A stretch of DNA of 42,833 nt from JAABVY01 sp964496505 (GCA_964496505.1 CAZBZV010000038.1:1-42833); one strand, 5' to 3'; numbered from the stretch's first letter, positions 1 through 8,218 are shown. The notes: generated by a model from the sequence alone, not told the origin. Numbers and translations: made by a program.

Positions 1-10
1 AATCTGTTTG

Positions 11-52
11 ATTCGTGAGAGATTCTTCGGTCGCTGCGCTCCCTCAGAATGA
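11..52. repeat. Half copy of intergenic repeat family A
   Basis: Contains AGATTCTTCGGTCG and CTCAGAATGACA, the right arm of an imperfect palindrome seen in full at 13450-13525, 15808-15881 and 27507-27575. The left arm would lie before the window start or is missing. Confidence 0.7.
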
Positions 53-140
53 CAGAACGAATGCACTTTTCAGCATTATCGCTGGTTTTTCAACACTCCC
101 TCCGGCCTGCGATTATTTTTCATATTAACCAGAAGCACAG

Positions 141-185
141 ATAGGCAGAATCCCTTCCTATCGCTTTGATTCTGTCCTGCGCCCA
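141..185. repeat. Copy of intergenic repeat family B (AGAATC type)
   Basis: ATAGGCAGAATC is followed by GATTCTGTCCTGCGCCCAC. Related sequence occurs at 1304-1342 and in the right half of 8548-8660. It abuts the stop codon of the minus-strand gene at 186-1241 and may form an RNA hairpin at the end of its transcript, but no T-run of an intrinsic terminator is seen. Confidence 0.5.
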
Positions 186-1241
186 CTACTTATTTCCATA
201 GTCGATGAAATACGGACTTTCACTTCTTAGATTACCAAATAGGGCGATTGGCTTGCTCACATAGTCGAGTGATTTCAATTCTCCATCCTTTGAGAATACA
301 ATTACCCAATCCGCAATCTCCGAATATGAGTAATATCCTGAAAGAATAGTTATTGCAATCCTGACTTCATTCTTAGTATAATTTATTTCTATTGGATGCA
401 ATGAAACCGTGTTCTCAAAATCATTCAAGCCAGCTTCATTTATCAAAATTTCTTGCCAGTCCTCAATCCAATCATCAATTTGAGGCATATCCACCAAATA
501 CAACTCTTTCTCAGAATGAACTTCTTTAGGTATTCGCTCGTTCATGTCGTTAGCCAATATGATGGCTTTTCCCAAATCATCCTTAGATTCAATAATATAG
601 ATTGGATTTAACCTATATTTCATGGATAGAATTAGTGCTGCTTTACACACAAAATCCATGTTATTTAAATCATCACTATATCTTAGACAATAATTAAAAA
701 TGTTTTTTAGTCCTTTTATTCTGATTTCATATTCGTCCACAAGCAATGCCGTGTCTCTCTTAGCCAGATAAATGTAGTTTCTTTGCTCCCTATCTCCAAA
801 TGGAATGGAGGATGGTGTTTCATACTTAGCAATGATGAAATCAGGGCTTTTTGTTAAAAAGTAGACATGTTCCAAATCAACAAAAGTATAGTTTAAGCCT
901 CGGTCTCCAATTTCCGGAAACATGTCTTCTGGTCTACTATAAACAAATCTTTCACTTAGCTGCGATGCAATCCCTTTTAGTAAGACTTTATCATAAAGCA
1001 GCTTTTGTACTAGGTGATTTCCTGAAATGCTATCTATGTAGTTTTTAATATCCTCATAATAATTTGTAGTATTCCACTGATTTGAACTTTCACTAGGTGA
1101 GAAAGAACGCTCAAAGCTGAATGCATGATACCCGCATTGTTCTTTCGGAGGACTATAATCTACAAGTCCATTTAAATCTAAGCTGAATAGCATTTGAGAG
1201 AATATCATCACAAAAAATATCATCATTATTAGTTTTTTCAC
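186..1241 (-). CDS. Secreted protein of unknown function (351 aa)
   Basis: I do not recognise the family. The product begins with two lysines and a hydrophobic stretch to about residue 20, a plausible Sec signal peptide ending near FSLD, so it is probably exported. No lipobox, repeat or catalytic motif stands out; the mature part is rich in Asp, Glu, Ile and Tyr. The start is a GTG at 1241 behind a GGAGGG Shine-Dalgarno; an ATG five codons later is the alternative. The coding sequence is clearly AT-rich compared with genes from 2263 onward, and it is flanked by palindromic repeats, which hints at acquisition by transfer. It lies 65 bases downstream of another secreted unknown on the same strand and may be cotranscribed with it. 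Confidence 0.7.
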   Translation of the reverse strand: MKKLIMMIFFVMIFSQMLFSLDLNGLVDYSPPKEQCGYHAFSFERSFSPSESSNQWNTTNYYEDIKNYIDSISGNHLVQKLLYDKVLLKGIASQLSERFVYSRPEDMFPEIGDRGLNYTFVDLEHVYFLTKSPDFIIAKYETPSSIPFGDREQRNYIYLAKRDTALLVDEYEIRIKGLKNIFNYCLRYSDDLNNMDFVCKAALILSMKYRLNPIYIIESKDDLGKAIILANDMNERIPKEVHSEKELYLVDMPQIDDWIEDWQEILINEAGLNDFENTVSLHPIEINYTKNEVRIAITILSGYYSYSEIADWVIVFSKDGELKSLDYVSKPIALFGNLRSESPYFIDYGNK

Positions 1242-1303
1242 ATACCCTCCGGGTTTTTTAAAGCACGCTTATCTCATATGAAACGTAGATTTAAATGATC
1301 ATC

Positions 1304-1342
1304 CAATCACTTCGCTCCGCTTGGATTCTGCCCTGCGCCAAC
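1304..1342. repeat. Repeat family B copy overlapping a gene's 3' end
   Basis: On the minus strand this reads GGCGCAGGGCAGAATCCAAG and continues with GCGGAGCGAAGTGATT. The same motif occurs at 141-185 and 8548-8660 in non-coding DNA. Here it supplies the last ten or so codons and the stop of the gene at 1307-2083. Confidence 0.55.
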
Positions 1343-2083
1343 TATTTTCATTAACCTAAGATTGAAATCAACGGTATCCCCGACATGAACAAATTCCATA
1401 AATATTCTCGTATCATCTCTGCTTAAATCATCAACTGTGACTTTGAAGAAAACATTGGAACTATCATTTATAAAATATTTGTCAATTATCTTGGCTTCTA
1501 TCATTAAATCTTTTGCAGGATTATATTCCCATTCATTTTTTGGACAATCATACAAAACTGCATTTTTGCTGCCATCCGAAAGCTCACTAACCGGCATGTA
1601 AATTTTTATCTCGCTATTCACATCATATTTGTGATAAACTTCTAATGCCTTTTTTATTGCGTCTTCTTCGCATCTAATTATTGGCTCCCAATAGGACTTA
1701 TATTCTTGGACTTGCCCCGCAAGGTCAATTTCCTTGTTATTCAGTTTTCTGTGAAGCGATGTTAATATTATTGAGGACATATCATCCGGATGGTAAATTC
1801 CCAATGAATCAAAGTATGATGTTAAGACCGGATTTCTTCCTCCGTGAATCCAGGTATTTCTTATCCACCTGCCTACTCCAAAGTGAGATTCTGTAACAGC
1901 CTCATCTTCGGGCATGCTTTCAAATTTCTCCTTTAGATCCTCATCCCATTCCTCTTCGAAGAATAAGATGGCCTCTTCCAGATTTTCTGGCAGATCGTTT
2001 TCTGCAAAAGCATAATTTGAGCAGCAAAGCACTATAGTAAAAGCAAAAATCATACGTGTTATTTTGAAATTGGCGTTCTTCAT
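1307..2083 (-). CDS. Secreted protein with DUF6794-like domain
   Basis: The 258-residue product has a signal peptide (charged start, hydrophobic core, AFA before the cleavage point) and an acidic mature start. The N-terminal half contains HFGVGRWIRNTW, GIYHPDDMSSIIL and HRKL, which I match from memory to the uncharacterised DUF6794 domain; its molecular role is unknown. The ATG at 2083 is chosen over the one six codons upstream because an AAAGGA Shine-Dalgarno lies between them. The last residues, about GAGQNPSGAK, are encoded by a repeat also found in non-coding DNA, so the original C-terminus may have been replaced. Composition is AT-rich like the next gene (186-1241), suggesting both arrived together. 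Confidence 0.65.
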   Translation of the reverse strand: MKNANFKITRMIFAFTIVLCCSNYAFAENDLPENLEEAILFFEEEWDEDLKEKFESMPEDEAVTESHFGVGRWIRNTWIHGGRNPVLTSYFDSLGIYHPDDMSSIILTSLHRKLNNKEIDLAGQVQEYKSYWEPIIRCEEDAIKKALEVYHKYDVNSEIKIYMPVSELSDGSKNAVLYDCPKNEWEYNPAKDLMIEAKIIDKYFINDSSNVFFKVTVDDLSRDDTRIFMEFVHVGDTVDFNLRLMKIVGAGQNPSGAK

Positions 2084-2115
2084 GACATTTCCTTTCCCCA
2101 TTCATTTATTTTCCA

Positions 2116-2186
2116 GGCTGCCCCAAGCTTCAGATTGGAATATCTTTTTTTAATCCATCAATCCAGTCTAAAGATTGGGTCACCCG
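2116..2186. repeat. Intergenic repeat family C (GCCCCAAGCTT type)
   Basis: GCTGCCCCAAGCTTCAG is followed about 40 bases later by CTAAAGATTGGGTCACCC. The same two arms occur at 8680-8746. The ends are imperfect inverted repeats, so this may be a small REP- or MITE-like element. Confidence 0.6.
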
Positions 2187-2194
2187 AAATCTGT

Positions 2195-2249
2195 GCCGTC
2201 GGGAATCCTTTCCCGACGGCCATATCGCCAGGAATGGGTTCCTGGCGAT
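2195..2249. repeat. Two adjacent perfect hairpins
   Basis: GCCGTCGGGAA (2195-2205) pairs with TTCCCGACGGC (2210-2220), and ATCGCCAGGAA (2224-2234) pairs with TTCCTGGCGAT (2239-2249). Both stems are 11 bp with 4-base loops. A related copy of the first is at 27314-27338. They lie just after the aminopeptidase stop codon but lack a T-run, so they look like REP-type elements that may stabilise the mRNA end. Confidence 0.65.
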
Positions 2250-2262
2250 CACGTTTATAAAT

Positions 2263-3369
2263 CTAAAACTCTTTCACGAACTTGCCGTCTTTGTAGAAGA
2301 CCTCGCCGTCACCGTAAAGCTCGCCGCCGTCCTTTAAGTCGCAGATCATATCCCAGTGCAATGCCGATTTGTTGGTACCGCCGGTCTCGGGAGGAGCCGC
2401 GCCCAATGCCAGATGAATCGTACCGCCGATCTTCTCATCGAACAAAATATTCTTCGTGAATTTATCTATGTTGTAATTGGTGCCGATCGCAAACTCGCCC
2501 AATGTCCTTGCGCCCTCATCCATATTGACCATCTTCTCCAGATAATCCTGGTTCTTGTCGGCCGAGAAATCCACCAGCTTGCCTTCCTTGAACTCCAGAC
2601 GCACATTGGCAACCTCGCGCCCGCCGTAACATGCCGGATAGGTATACACGATATGGCCGTTGACCGAATCTTCAACAGGCGTTGTGAAAACCTCACCGTC
2701 CGGGAAATTGAACTTGCCGTCGCAGTTGACCCATTTACGTCCCTCGACCTTGAGCTTCAAGTCGGTATCTTTCGATTTGACATGAATATCCTTGAAGCCC
2801 TGAAGATACTCGCACTGCTTATCCTGAGTCTTCGACATCGACTTCCAGAACGCCACCGGATCATCATCATTCAGATGCCCCGCCTCATATACGAACTCCT
2901 CATATTCCATCAAAGACATATCGGCGTCCTGCGCAGCCGAAAGAGTGGGATACATAGTGCCAACCCATTTCAACTCCTTCTTAGCCGAACGCTCCATGAA
3001 ACGTGCAAACAAATCCCTGCGCGCCCCCTGTGCCATCGCCTGACGGTCGGGGTCGACATTGCTCAGGTACTTTGTGTTATCACGTCCCATGATAGCAAAG
3101 ACAGCATCCAGTTTCTCAACCTCGAGCTTCTGAAGTTCTGAGACAAACTTAAGCTGTTCTTCAGAGCCGTATTTCAGGTATATTTCCTCGAGGTCGTCGA
3201 CTATGGCCTGGTAGTATGGATGCGCTCCCGCTTCAATCGCCTTCTTGAAAAAGGCTTTGATCAAGGGCAGCGAGGTGGGTATCCCCTGCGCCTTCACCCA
3301 TTGGCCTTTTTTAAGCTCGAGTGAATAATTAACCATAACATCTGCCAGCTTTTCAATTCTGGGATCCAT
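2263..3369 (-). CDS. Aminopeptidase, M29 family (AmpS/AmpT type)
   Basis: This 368-residue protein is a cytoplasmic metallo-aminopeptidase of peptidase family M29, which removes N-terminal residues from peptides using a two-metal centre. The family's ligands are visible in order: E226 in FPDGEVF, E292 in GEFAIGTN, E312 and H319 in DEKIGGTIHLALG, and H338 and D340 in SALHWDMI. They correspond to E250, E316, H345, H376 and D378 of the Thermus enzyme AmpT. The protein is slightly shorter than the usual 400-410 residues. AAGGA lies seven bases before the ATG. The gene stands alone; hairpins at 2195-2249 follow it. Confidence 0.9.
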   Translation of the reverse strand: MDPRIEKLADVMVNYSLELKKGQWVKAQGIPTSLPLIKAFFKKAIEAGAHPYYQAIVDDLEEIYLKYGSEEQLKFVSELQKLEVEKLDAVFAIMGRDNTKYLSNVDPDRQAMAQGARRDLFARFMERSAKKELKWVGTMYPTLSAAQDADMSLMEYEEFVYEAGHLNDDDPVAFWKSMSKTQDKQCEYLQGFKDIHVKSKDTDLKLKVEGRKWVNCDGKFNFPDGEVFTTPVEDSVNGHIVYTYPACYGGREVANVRLEFKEGKLVDFSADKNQDYLEKMVNMDEGARTLGEFAIGTNYNIDKFTKNILFDEKIGGTIHLALGAAPPETGGTNKSALHWDMICDLKDGGELYGDGEVFYKDGKFVKEF

Positions 3370-3415
3370 TGCATATTCCTTTCTATTCAGTATGTGATCA
3401 TATTCTATTTTATCA

Positions 3416-3931
3416 TCAGTCCTTCAAACCGACTACACCCTCGTTTTCGAGGAGCTTTCTTTTCAACCGCTCTCCCCCGCCGTATTTACCCAGACGGCCG
3501 CCCGCGGCTACCACCCGATGACAGGGTATCACCAGCGGCAATGGATTTTTGGAGCATGCAGTACCAGCCGCACGGCTGGCCCTGGGATTTCCGGCCATAG
3601 CCGCAAGCTCGCCGTAGGTTACTGTCTTTCCATACGGCACTTTTTTTAATGCCATCAGCGCTTTCTTCGTGAAACCGTTGGCCTGCAGATCAATCGGAAT
3701 ATCGAGCTTTTTGATCTTTCCGTCGATATAGTCATCTATCTTTTTAACGTAGCCTTTGGTCTTCGAATCATTCTTTTCGAACATATAGCCCGGGAAATGA
3801 TCCTCCAGCCATGCGAAGAAATTGAACTTCGAATTGGCGCCGTATGAAATCTTCACCACGCCCTTGTCATTGGCGGCAATAAATATCTTCCACTTGCTGG
3901 TGTCAAATTCGGTAAAATATATCTTCTTCAT
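3416..3931 (-). CDS. ogt: Methylated-DNA--protein-cysteine methyltransferase
   Basis: This is a suicide repair protein that takes the alkyl group from O6-alkylguanine (and O4-alkylthymine) onto its own cysteine. The signature PCHRV is present with the acceptor C137, preceded by VPYGKTVTYGELA (the helix-turn-helix entry) and NPRASRAAG (the arginine-finger region). At 171 residues it is a normal length Ogt with a poorly conserved N-terminal domain. Its ATG is one base after the stop of the alkA-type gene, with AAAGGA inside the end of that gene, so the two are translationally coupled. Together they cover the two methyl-lesion classes handled by Ada and AlkA in E. coli, here without an Ada regulator. 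Confidence 0.93.
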   Translation of the reverse strand: MKKIYFTEFDTSKWKIFIAANDKGVVKISYGANSKFNFFAWLEDHFPGYMFEKNDSKTKGYVKKIDDYIDGKIKKLDIPIDLQANGFTKKALMALKKVPYGKTVTYGELAAMAGNPRASRAAGTACSKNPLPLVIPCHRVVAAGGRLGKYGGGERLKRKLLENEGVVGLKD

Positions 3932-3932
3932 A

Positions 3933-4844
3933 TTAATCCATCCTTTTATTTTCCAGAAGCCCGAACCATAGATAATAGGTTGTCATCCCGCGGTAAGGCC
4001 TGAATCTATCCATGAAATTTTCTATTTCTTTTTCACTGCTCTTTTTATCCAGTCCGTAATTTTCAGCCAGCGCTCTCCTGAGCCCCGCGTCTCCCGACGG
4101 GCAGGCATCATCCCGTCCCAGCGAGCGCAGCATTGCATACTCGCAGCTCCACCTGCCAATCCCCCTGATCGATAATAAAATCTCGCGAACAGTATTATCA
4201 TCAAAATCTTCCAGCTTTTCAAGTTCAATTTTTCCCTCGGCCACTGCCGAAGCCAGCCCCTTTATATAATCTCCTTTATTTTTCGAATACTGCATTTTCA
4301 AAAGCTCGGAGGTTTTTGCCTCAGCAAGAGCTTCCGGCTTTGGAAATGTATACGCCGGCCTGCCGTCTATCTCATACTTTGAGCCATATTTCTCGACCAG
4401 CCTGTGCTTGAGTTTATATGCGAATCCCAGGTTCATCTGCTGACCGGTAATAGCCCAGACCAGAATCTCGAATAAATTAACAGTCTGAAGATTTATGAGC
4501 CCATAATATTTATCCGAAAGCTCATTTAAGATGTTATCGCTTTTGCAAAAGTCATAGAAGCGGTTCAGATTATAATCTGCACGAAAAACGGTTTTTATAT
4601 AATCCGCAATCACATTTTGAGCTTTTTTGCCGGGTTTACCCTCGAGAATTCTTGCAATAATCCTCGGCTTATCGATACTCCCAGAAGAGCACACCTCCAC
4701 CGGATATGTCTTTCCCCCGGCTACAATCAGGCGGTAATAACGGCCATTATGGACAATGTCGACCGCCTCGAATCGTGAACGGGCGTAATATCGGAGGGAA
4801 AGATCGAAATCAAAGGGCGGCTGAGGATGTATCTCGAATTCCAT
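3933..4844 (-). CDS. alkA: DNA-3-methyladenine glycosylase II-like (AlkA family)
   Basis: This DNA glycosylase of the HhH-GPD superfamily excises alkylated purines such as 3-methyladenine, leaving an abasic site. The first 110 residues match the AlkA N-terminal beta domain. The catalytic core begins at LVWAITGQQMN (around 128-138); the helix-hairpin-helix is SIRGIGRWSCEYAML (around 225-239); D252 in SGDAGLRRAL is in the place of the catalytic aspartate. The length of 303 residues fits AlkA (282). It is first in a two-gene unit with ogt. A plausible promoter lies at 4878-4905. A related 8-oxoguanine glycosylase role is less likely, as the lysine that accompanies the aspartate in those enzymes is not seen. 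A structurally unrelated 3-methyladenine glycosylase is at 27650-28228. Confidence 0.85.
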   Translation of the reverse strand: MEFEIHPQPPFDFDLSLRYYARSRFEAVDIVHNGRYYRLIVAGGKTYPVEVCSSGSIDKPRIIARILEGKPGKKAQNVIADYIKTVFRADYNLNRFYDFCKSDNILNELSDKYYGLINLQTVNLFEILVWAITGQQMNLGFAYKLKHRLVEKYGSKYEIDGRPAYTFPKPEALAEAKTSELLKMQYSKNKGDYIKGLASAVAEGKIELEKLEDFDDNTVREILLSIRGIGRWSCEYAMLRSLGRDDACPSGDAGLRRALAENYGLDKKSSEKEIENFMDRFRPYRGMTTYYLWFGLLENKRMD

Positions 4845-4877
4845 TTTGAACCGTATATCAAATCAGAACAATTTGTT

Positions 4878-4905
4878 AGTATATTGTATCATTTATATAT
4901 ATCAA
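4878..4905 (-). promoter_or_regulatory. Possible sigma-70 promoter of alkA-ogt
   Basis: On the minus strand TTGATA (4905-4900) and TATACT (4883-4878) are 16 bases apart, about 34 bases before the alkA ATG. The region is AT-rich, so chance similarity is possible. Confidence 0.35.
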
Positions 4906-5011
4906 TCACTTAATTAACGACCGGCGTTAAAAATAGTTGTAAAAGAGAATGTTTTTTATTAAATAATAGGCTGAAAATCAGGCAGTATAAACCGATAAAA
5001 AAAGAGAATTT

Positions 5012-6511
5012 ATGAAAAAGCTATTATATCTAATTGCAGTATCTATATTTGTCCTCGGCGCCTTTGCCTGCGGCGGTAATTCCGGCGAAAAAGAGGTCTA
5101 TCAACTGGAAAAACTCCGGGCCGAGGCCCGCAAGGCTGAGGATAAAATCGGCATCAAGCCTGAACTGGCAACCGATGCCGACCTGAGGACGATTATCGAT
5201 GAGCATGAAGAGGTCGTGCAATACTTCCGGGAACATTTCGCATATTTGGAAGATAAGGAAGATCCAAGCCAGACTGAAGCCTATGCCTCCAACCTCGCTG
5301 GCGAAAGCCTCCTGCGTGCGGGGCAGCTGCATCTACAGGTAGGAGATACTGCTTTGGCGAAGGAGAGCTTCGCTGATTTCGAATTGATCTTTCACCACAA
5401 TCCTCAGCAGCAGAAATTTGCATGGATTCAGCTCTCGCTCTTTTTTGACGCCGAGCGGAAGGCCGAGAAAGTCGAGCAGATTTACAACAAGCTGATCGAA
5501 ACATATTATCCGCCGGTGGATACGCTTAACAGGCCGGATATGGATATAATAGGACTTCCTCATGATCTGGCCGCTTTTTTCCATGCCGTGGAAAACCAGG
5601 AAAAGGCGAAGCTTTACAGCCAGAAAGCCATCGACTACTACAATGAACTCAGGGATAAGTATCCTGAAACTGTAACCTGGATGGTTGCCACACGGCTTCT
5701 GGCCGAAACCTACCGTTCAATCGATCAGCCTCAGACCGCAATCGAGCTTCTGCGTTCGGTTGTGGATACCACCGGAACCATGAGCCGGGGCGCGATGATG
5801 CTGGCGGCGCAGACATTTTTCGAGGACCTAAACAGGCCCGACAGCGCCGTAAAATACTATCGCCGGGTGCTGGATTACGGAGTGGACAGCATATACGGCC
5901 CGACTGCTTTGATGCAGCTCGGGAATGTCCTTCTTCTGGAACGGGATTTCGAGGATGCGCGCGAGGTCTTTAATCAGCTTCTCGATCTGCAATACGCCGC
6001 TGACCAGCATCCGGTGGCACAGCGTATGGTGGCAATCAGCTACGAGGAGCAGAAAAATTTCGATCAGGCGCAGGACGCCTATATCGCTATTACCGAGAAA
6101 TACCCCTCACATTCAGTGGCATACGAGACTTTTCTCTATCTGCCCGAATTTTTTGAGAAACAGGACAAGAAACAATTAGAGGAACAATGGTATAATAGGG
6201 CAGAAGGTTTCTTCATTGATATGCAGCATGACTATCCTGAGAAACCTGTGGGAGCCGCGGCGCAGGAATACCTGGCCCGTCTTTATATAAAATACGATCA
6301 ATGGGATGATGCCGTCAGGGCATTGAAAAAACTTCCCGAGGAGTACGAGGAATACAGATTTGCGGCAGACGCTTATTTCAGGATCGGAGCGATTTTCCAG
6401 AACAAACTGGAGCAGCCCGATTCGGCCAGAGTCTACTATGAAAAGCAGATCGATTCCTATCCCGGAATTCGTCCCAGCGAACTGGCAAAGAGAAGTATTG
6501 AAACATTATAA
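5012..6511 (+). CDS. TPR lipoprotein
   Basis: The 499-residue product starts with MKKLLYLIAVSIFVLGAFAC, a lipoprotein signal with cysteine 20 as the likely acylated residue, so it is probably membrane-anchored in the cell envelope. The rest is helical TPR-type repeats, with recurring patterns such as AKLYSQKAIDYYNEL, SAVKYYRRVLDY and AREVFNQLLDL. It resembles YbgF/CpoB- and BamD-type scaffold proteins in build, but no specific family is certain. The repeats suggest protein-protein binding. It is followed after 18 bases by the cohesin-like gene at 6530, likely in one transcript ended by the terminator at 7085-7112. The Shine-Dalgarno is weak (AAAGAG). Confidence 0.8.
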   Translation: MKKLLYLIAVSIFVLGAFACGGNSGEKEVYQLEKLRAEARKAEDKIGIKPELATDADLRTIIDEHEEVVQYFREHFAYLEDKEDPSQTEAYASNLAGESLLRAGQLHLQVGDTALAKESFADFELIFHHNPQQQKFAWIQLSLFFDAERKAEKVEQIYNKLIETYYPPVDTLNRPDMDIIGLPHDLAAFFHAVENQEKAKLYSQKAIDYYNELRDKYPETVTWMVATRLLAETYRSIDQPQTAIELLRSVVDTTGTMSRGAMMLAAQTFFEDLNRPDSAVKYYRRVLDYGVDSIYGPTALMQLGNVLLLERDFEDAREVFNQLLDLQYAADQHPVAQRMVAISYEEQKNFDQAQDAYIAITEKYPSHSVAYETFLYLPEFFEKQDKKQLEEQWYNRAEGFFIDMQHDYPEKPVGAAAQEYLARLYIKYDQWDDAVRALKKLPEEYEEYRFAADAYFRIGAIFQNKLEQPDSARVYYEKQIDSYPGIRPSELAKRSIETL

Positions 6512-6529
6512 TATCTTAAGGAGGAACCG

Positions 6530-7069
6530 GTGAAACCCAAACAGGCGATTTTATTGATTACAGCACTGCTGTTTATAGTTTCTTCCGCTATTCTGATAGC
6601 ACAGGAATCCAAGGGGGATAAGGAAAATATCTGTGAGGTACAGGTACGACCTACCAAGGTAAAAAATCATTACGAGATCGAAATCCTTCTGACCAACAGT
6701 AAACCGATTACCGCTATGTCATTTCCGTTTATAATCACGGCCGGTGAAAAGAAGATGTACTACGATTCAATATCGTTTGCCAATTCACGGGCCGAATTCT
6801 GCGCGGTCAAGATCCCCAATCCGGATACCGCCAATCAGAAAATCAATCTGGGTCTTCTGACTTCCATGACTCCGCCTCTGAAATATATCGATCCCGGCGA
6901 GGGCACAATTGCGAGATTGTATTATACCTCCGATAAAGGAGTAATGTTGAAGGATATCGTGGTTGACACAACCTTCTTCCCGCCCTCAAATCATCTTATG
7001 GGCGTGCTCCCTGATGCCAAAACGAATATATACCCGGCTTTCAAATACACTATTCTGGAAGAAGAATAG
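6530..7069 (+). CDS. Small secreted cohesin-like protein
   Basis: This 179-residue protein has a signal peptide or N-terminal anchor (hydrophobic residues about 6-23). Its body follows the same pattern as the N-terminal domain of the protein at 8962-9780: ITAMSFPF, then ISFANSRAEF, then NQKINLGLLTSM, then GEGTIARLYY. This pattern resembles the cohesin/dockerin-binding beta-sandwich fold common in FCB-group extracellular proteins. Unlike its relative it has no C-terminal FlgD-like sorting domain, so it may stay in the periplasm or act with the TPR lipoprotein encoded just upstream. The start is a GTG at 6530, five bases after AAGGAGG. A terminator follows 16 bases after the stop. Confidence 0.7.
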   Translation: MKPKQAILLITALLFIVSSAILIAQESKGDKENICEVQVRPTKVKNHYEIEILLTNSKPITAMSFPFIITAGEKKMYYDSISFANSRAEFCAVKIPNPDTANQKINLGLLTSMTPPLKYIDPGEGTIARLYYTSDKGVMLKDIVVDTTFFPPSNHLMGVLPDAKTNIYPAFKYTILEEE

Positions 7070-7084
7070 GTACTGAATTGCATG

Positions 7085-7112
7085 AAAAAGCCCCGTTTTG
7101 CGGGGCTTTTTT
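7085..7112 (+). terminator. Rho-independent terminator
   Basis: GCCCCG (7090-7095) pairs with CGGGGC (7101-7106) around a TTTTG loop, followed by six T. It closes the 5012-7069 unit. Confidence 0.93.
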
Positions 7113-7330
7113 GTTGCCAAATCCGACAAACTTTCCTATTATACGTAACTTATAGCCTTCCAATAAATTACATTCATGATTGATCTATTCGCTTAAACTT
7201 AAGTGTCGGAATTCTGTACACATCCAATAGCTTGTATCAGGATTATAATGCTCTTGTTTCAGACGCCATATATAAGCTCTTGAACAGCAACAAAATACAC
7301 ACTATATTTTGATCGGATTTAGTATTATTC
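7113..7330. other. AT-rich spacer upstream of the PEP-CTERM gene
   Basis: No ORF worth calling. The stretch lies before a sigma-54 promoter and so is where activator sites would be expected. GTGTCGGAATTCTGTACAC (7202-7220) is an imperfect palindrome with GTGT and ACAC ends, roughly 110 bases upstream of the -24 element; whether it is an activator site is a guess. Confidence 0.4.
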
Positions 7331-7344
7331 GGCACACTCCTTGC
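7331..7344 (+). promoter_or_regulatory. Sigma-54 (RpoN) -24/-12 promoter
   Basis: GGCAC-ACTCC-TTGC matches the core -24/-12 consensus (TGGCAC-N5-TTGC) at every position except the first T, which is C. Transcription would start about 12 bases after the GC at 7343-7344, giving a leader of about 30 bases to the ATG at 7387. Genes driven by sigma-54 need an NtrC-type ATPase activator. Confidence 0.75.
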
Positions 7345-7386
7345 TTTATATTATAGCAGAAGAGTAACAACTAATGGAGGACTGAT

Positions 7387-8142
7387 ATGAAAAAAGCCCT
7401 GATTTTCTCATTCATCTTGATGTTTGCATTGGTGGGCAATGCATCCGCGATTACGTGGCAATGGGCAGGTGGTGTTTTCGACCAGGAGATCTTCGACTAC
7501 AACAATGACTGGGCTCCGATTACTTATCCGAATGTTCCGGATCATACCCCGTCACCGGGCGGTGAATATGGTGAGCTCTTCGATATCGAAGGCGGCAAAT
7601 GCGGTATGGATGCCGATTATCTCTATTTCGCCATCACGAGCTCACATGGTCTGGGAGCTGAGTACGACGGATACTACTATGAAGTCGGTGATTTCTTCTT
7701 CGGTTTTGACGGTATGGATACCCAGTTTGGGATCGATTATGATGACGGCTCTGTTTATGCGGTAGGCGATTATTTCAACTACATTCCGGAAACTCCTGCC
7801 GGTTATCATAATAATCTCTCCATTAAGATGGCTGTCGGCGCATTCTCGATCGATACCGAATTGGCCACAGCTATTGGCCAGGCCGAGGGATTGTTGCATG
7901 AGGGCCTGACCGAGGTTGTTACAGGTGATACTTATGTTGCCGAACTCAGAATCGCAAAGTCGTACCTCATGGATTACGGTATTGATTTCGGTTCGCTTCA
8001 GACTATCGATTTCCGTCAGACGATTGCATGCGGCAACGACTTTATCGAGGATTCCTGCAACGTGATCCCTGAGCCCACCACAATGGCTCTTCTGGGACTC
8101 GGACTTCTGGGCACAGGATTGATTGCCCGTCGTAAGAAATAA
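7387..8142 (+). CDS. PEP-CTERM sorting-domain protein
   Basis: This 251-residue exported protein has a classical signal peptide (cut near ASA at residue 21) and ends with a PEP-CTERM signal: IPEPTTMALLGLGLLG, a short hydrophobic segment, and the basic tail ARRKK. Such tails are processed by exosortase (EpsH family) and associated with extracellular polysaccharide or biofilm production. The middle is rich in Asp, Gly, Tyr and Phe with no enzyme motif I recognise. GGAGG lies six bases before the ATG. Expression is probably sigma-54 dependent from 7331-7344, as in the PrsK/PrsR-controlled PEP-CTERM genes of other bacteria. It is monocistronic, with a terminator at 8189-8218. No exosortase is in this window. 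Confidence 0.93.
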   Translation: MKKALIFSFILMFALVGNASAITWQWAGGVFDQEIFDYNNDWAPITYPNVPDHTPSPGGEYGELFDIEGGKCGMDADYLYFAITSSHGLGAEYDGYYYEVGDFFFGFDGMDTQFGIDYDDGSVYAVGDYFNYIPETPAGYHNNLSIKMAVGAFSIDTELATAIGQAEGLLHEGLTEVVTGDTYVAELRIAKSYLMDYGIDFGSLQTIDFRQTIACGNDFIEDSCNVIPEPTTMALLGLGLLGTGLIARRKK

Positions 8143-8188
8143 GGAAATAACCTTTCTTTTAGAATACAAGAAGCTAAAGAATGGTACC

Positions 8189-8218
8189 AAAAGCTCTCCC
8201 CACCCGGAGAGCTTTTTT
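8189..8218 (+). terminator. Rho-independent terminator of the PEP-CTERM gene
   Basis: AAGCTCTCC (8191-8199) pairs with GGAGAGCTT (8206-8214), followed by a T-run to 8218. Confidence 0.92.

Noticed and set aside
2195..2249. Terminator for the aminopeptidase gene
   Set aside because: The hairpins are strong but no T-run follows on either strand, and one recurs at another locus, so a repeat element is the better call.
2356..3141. 261-codon plus-strand frame
   Set aside because: It lies opposite the M29 aminopeptidase, whose metal-site motifs are certain, and its own product matches nothing.
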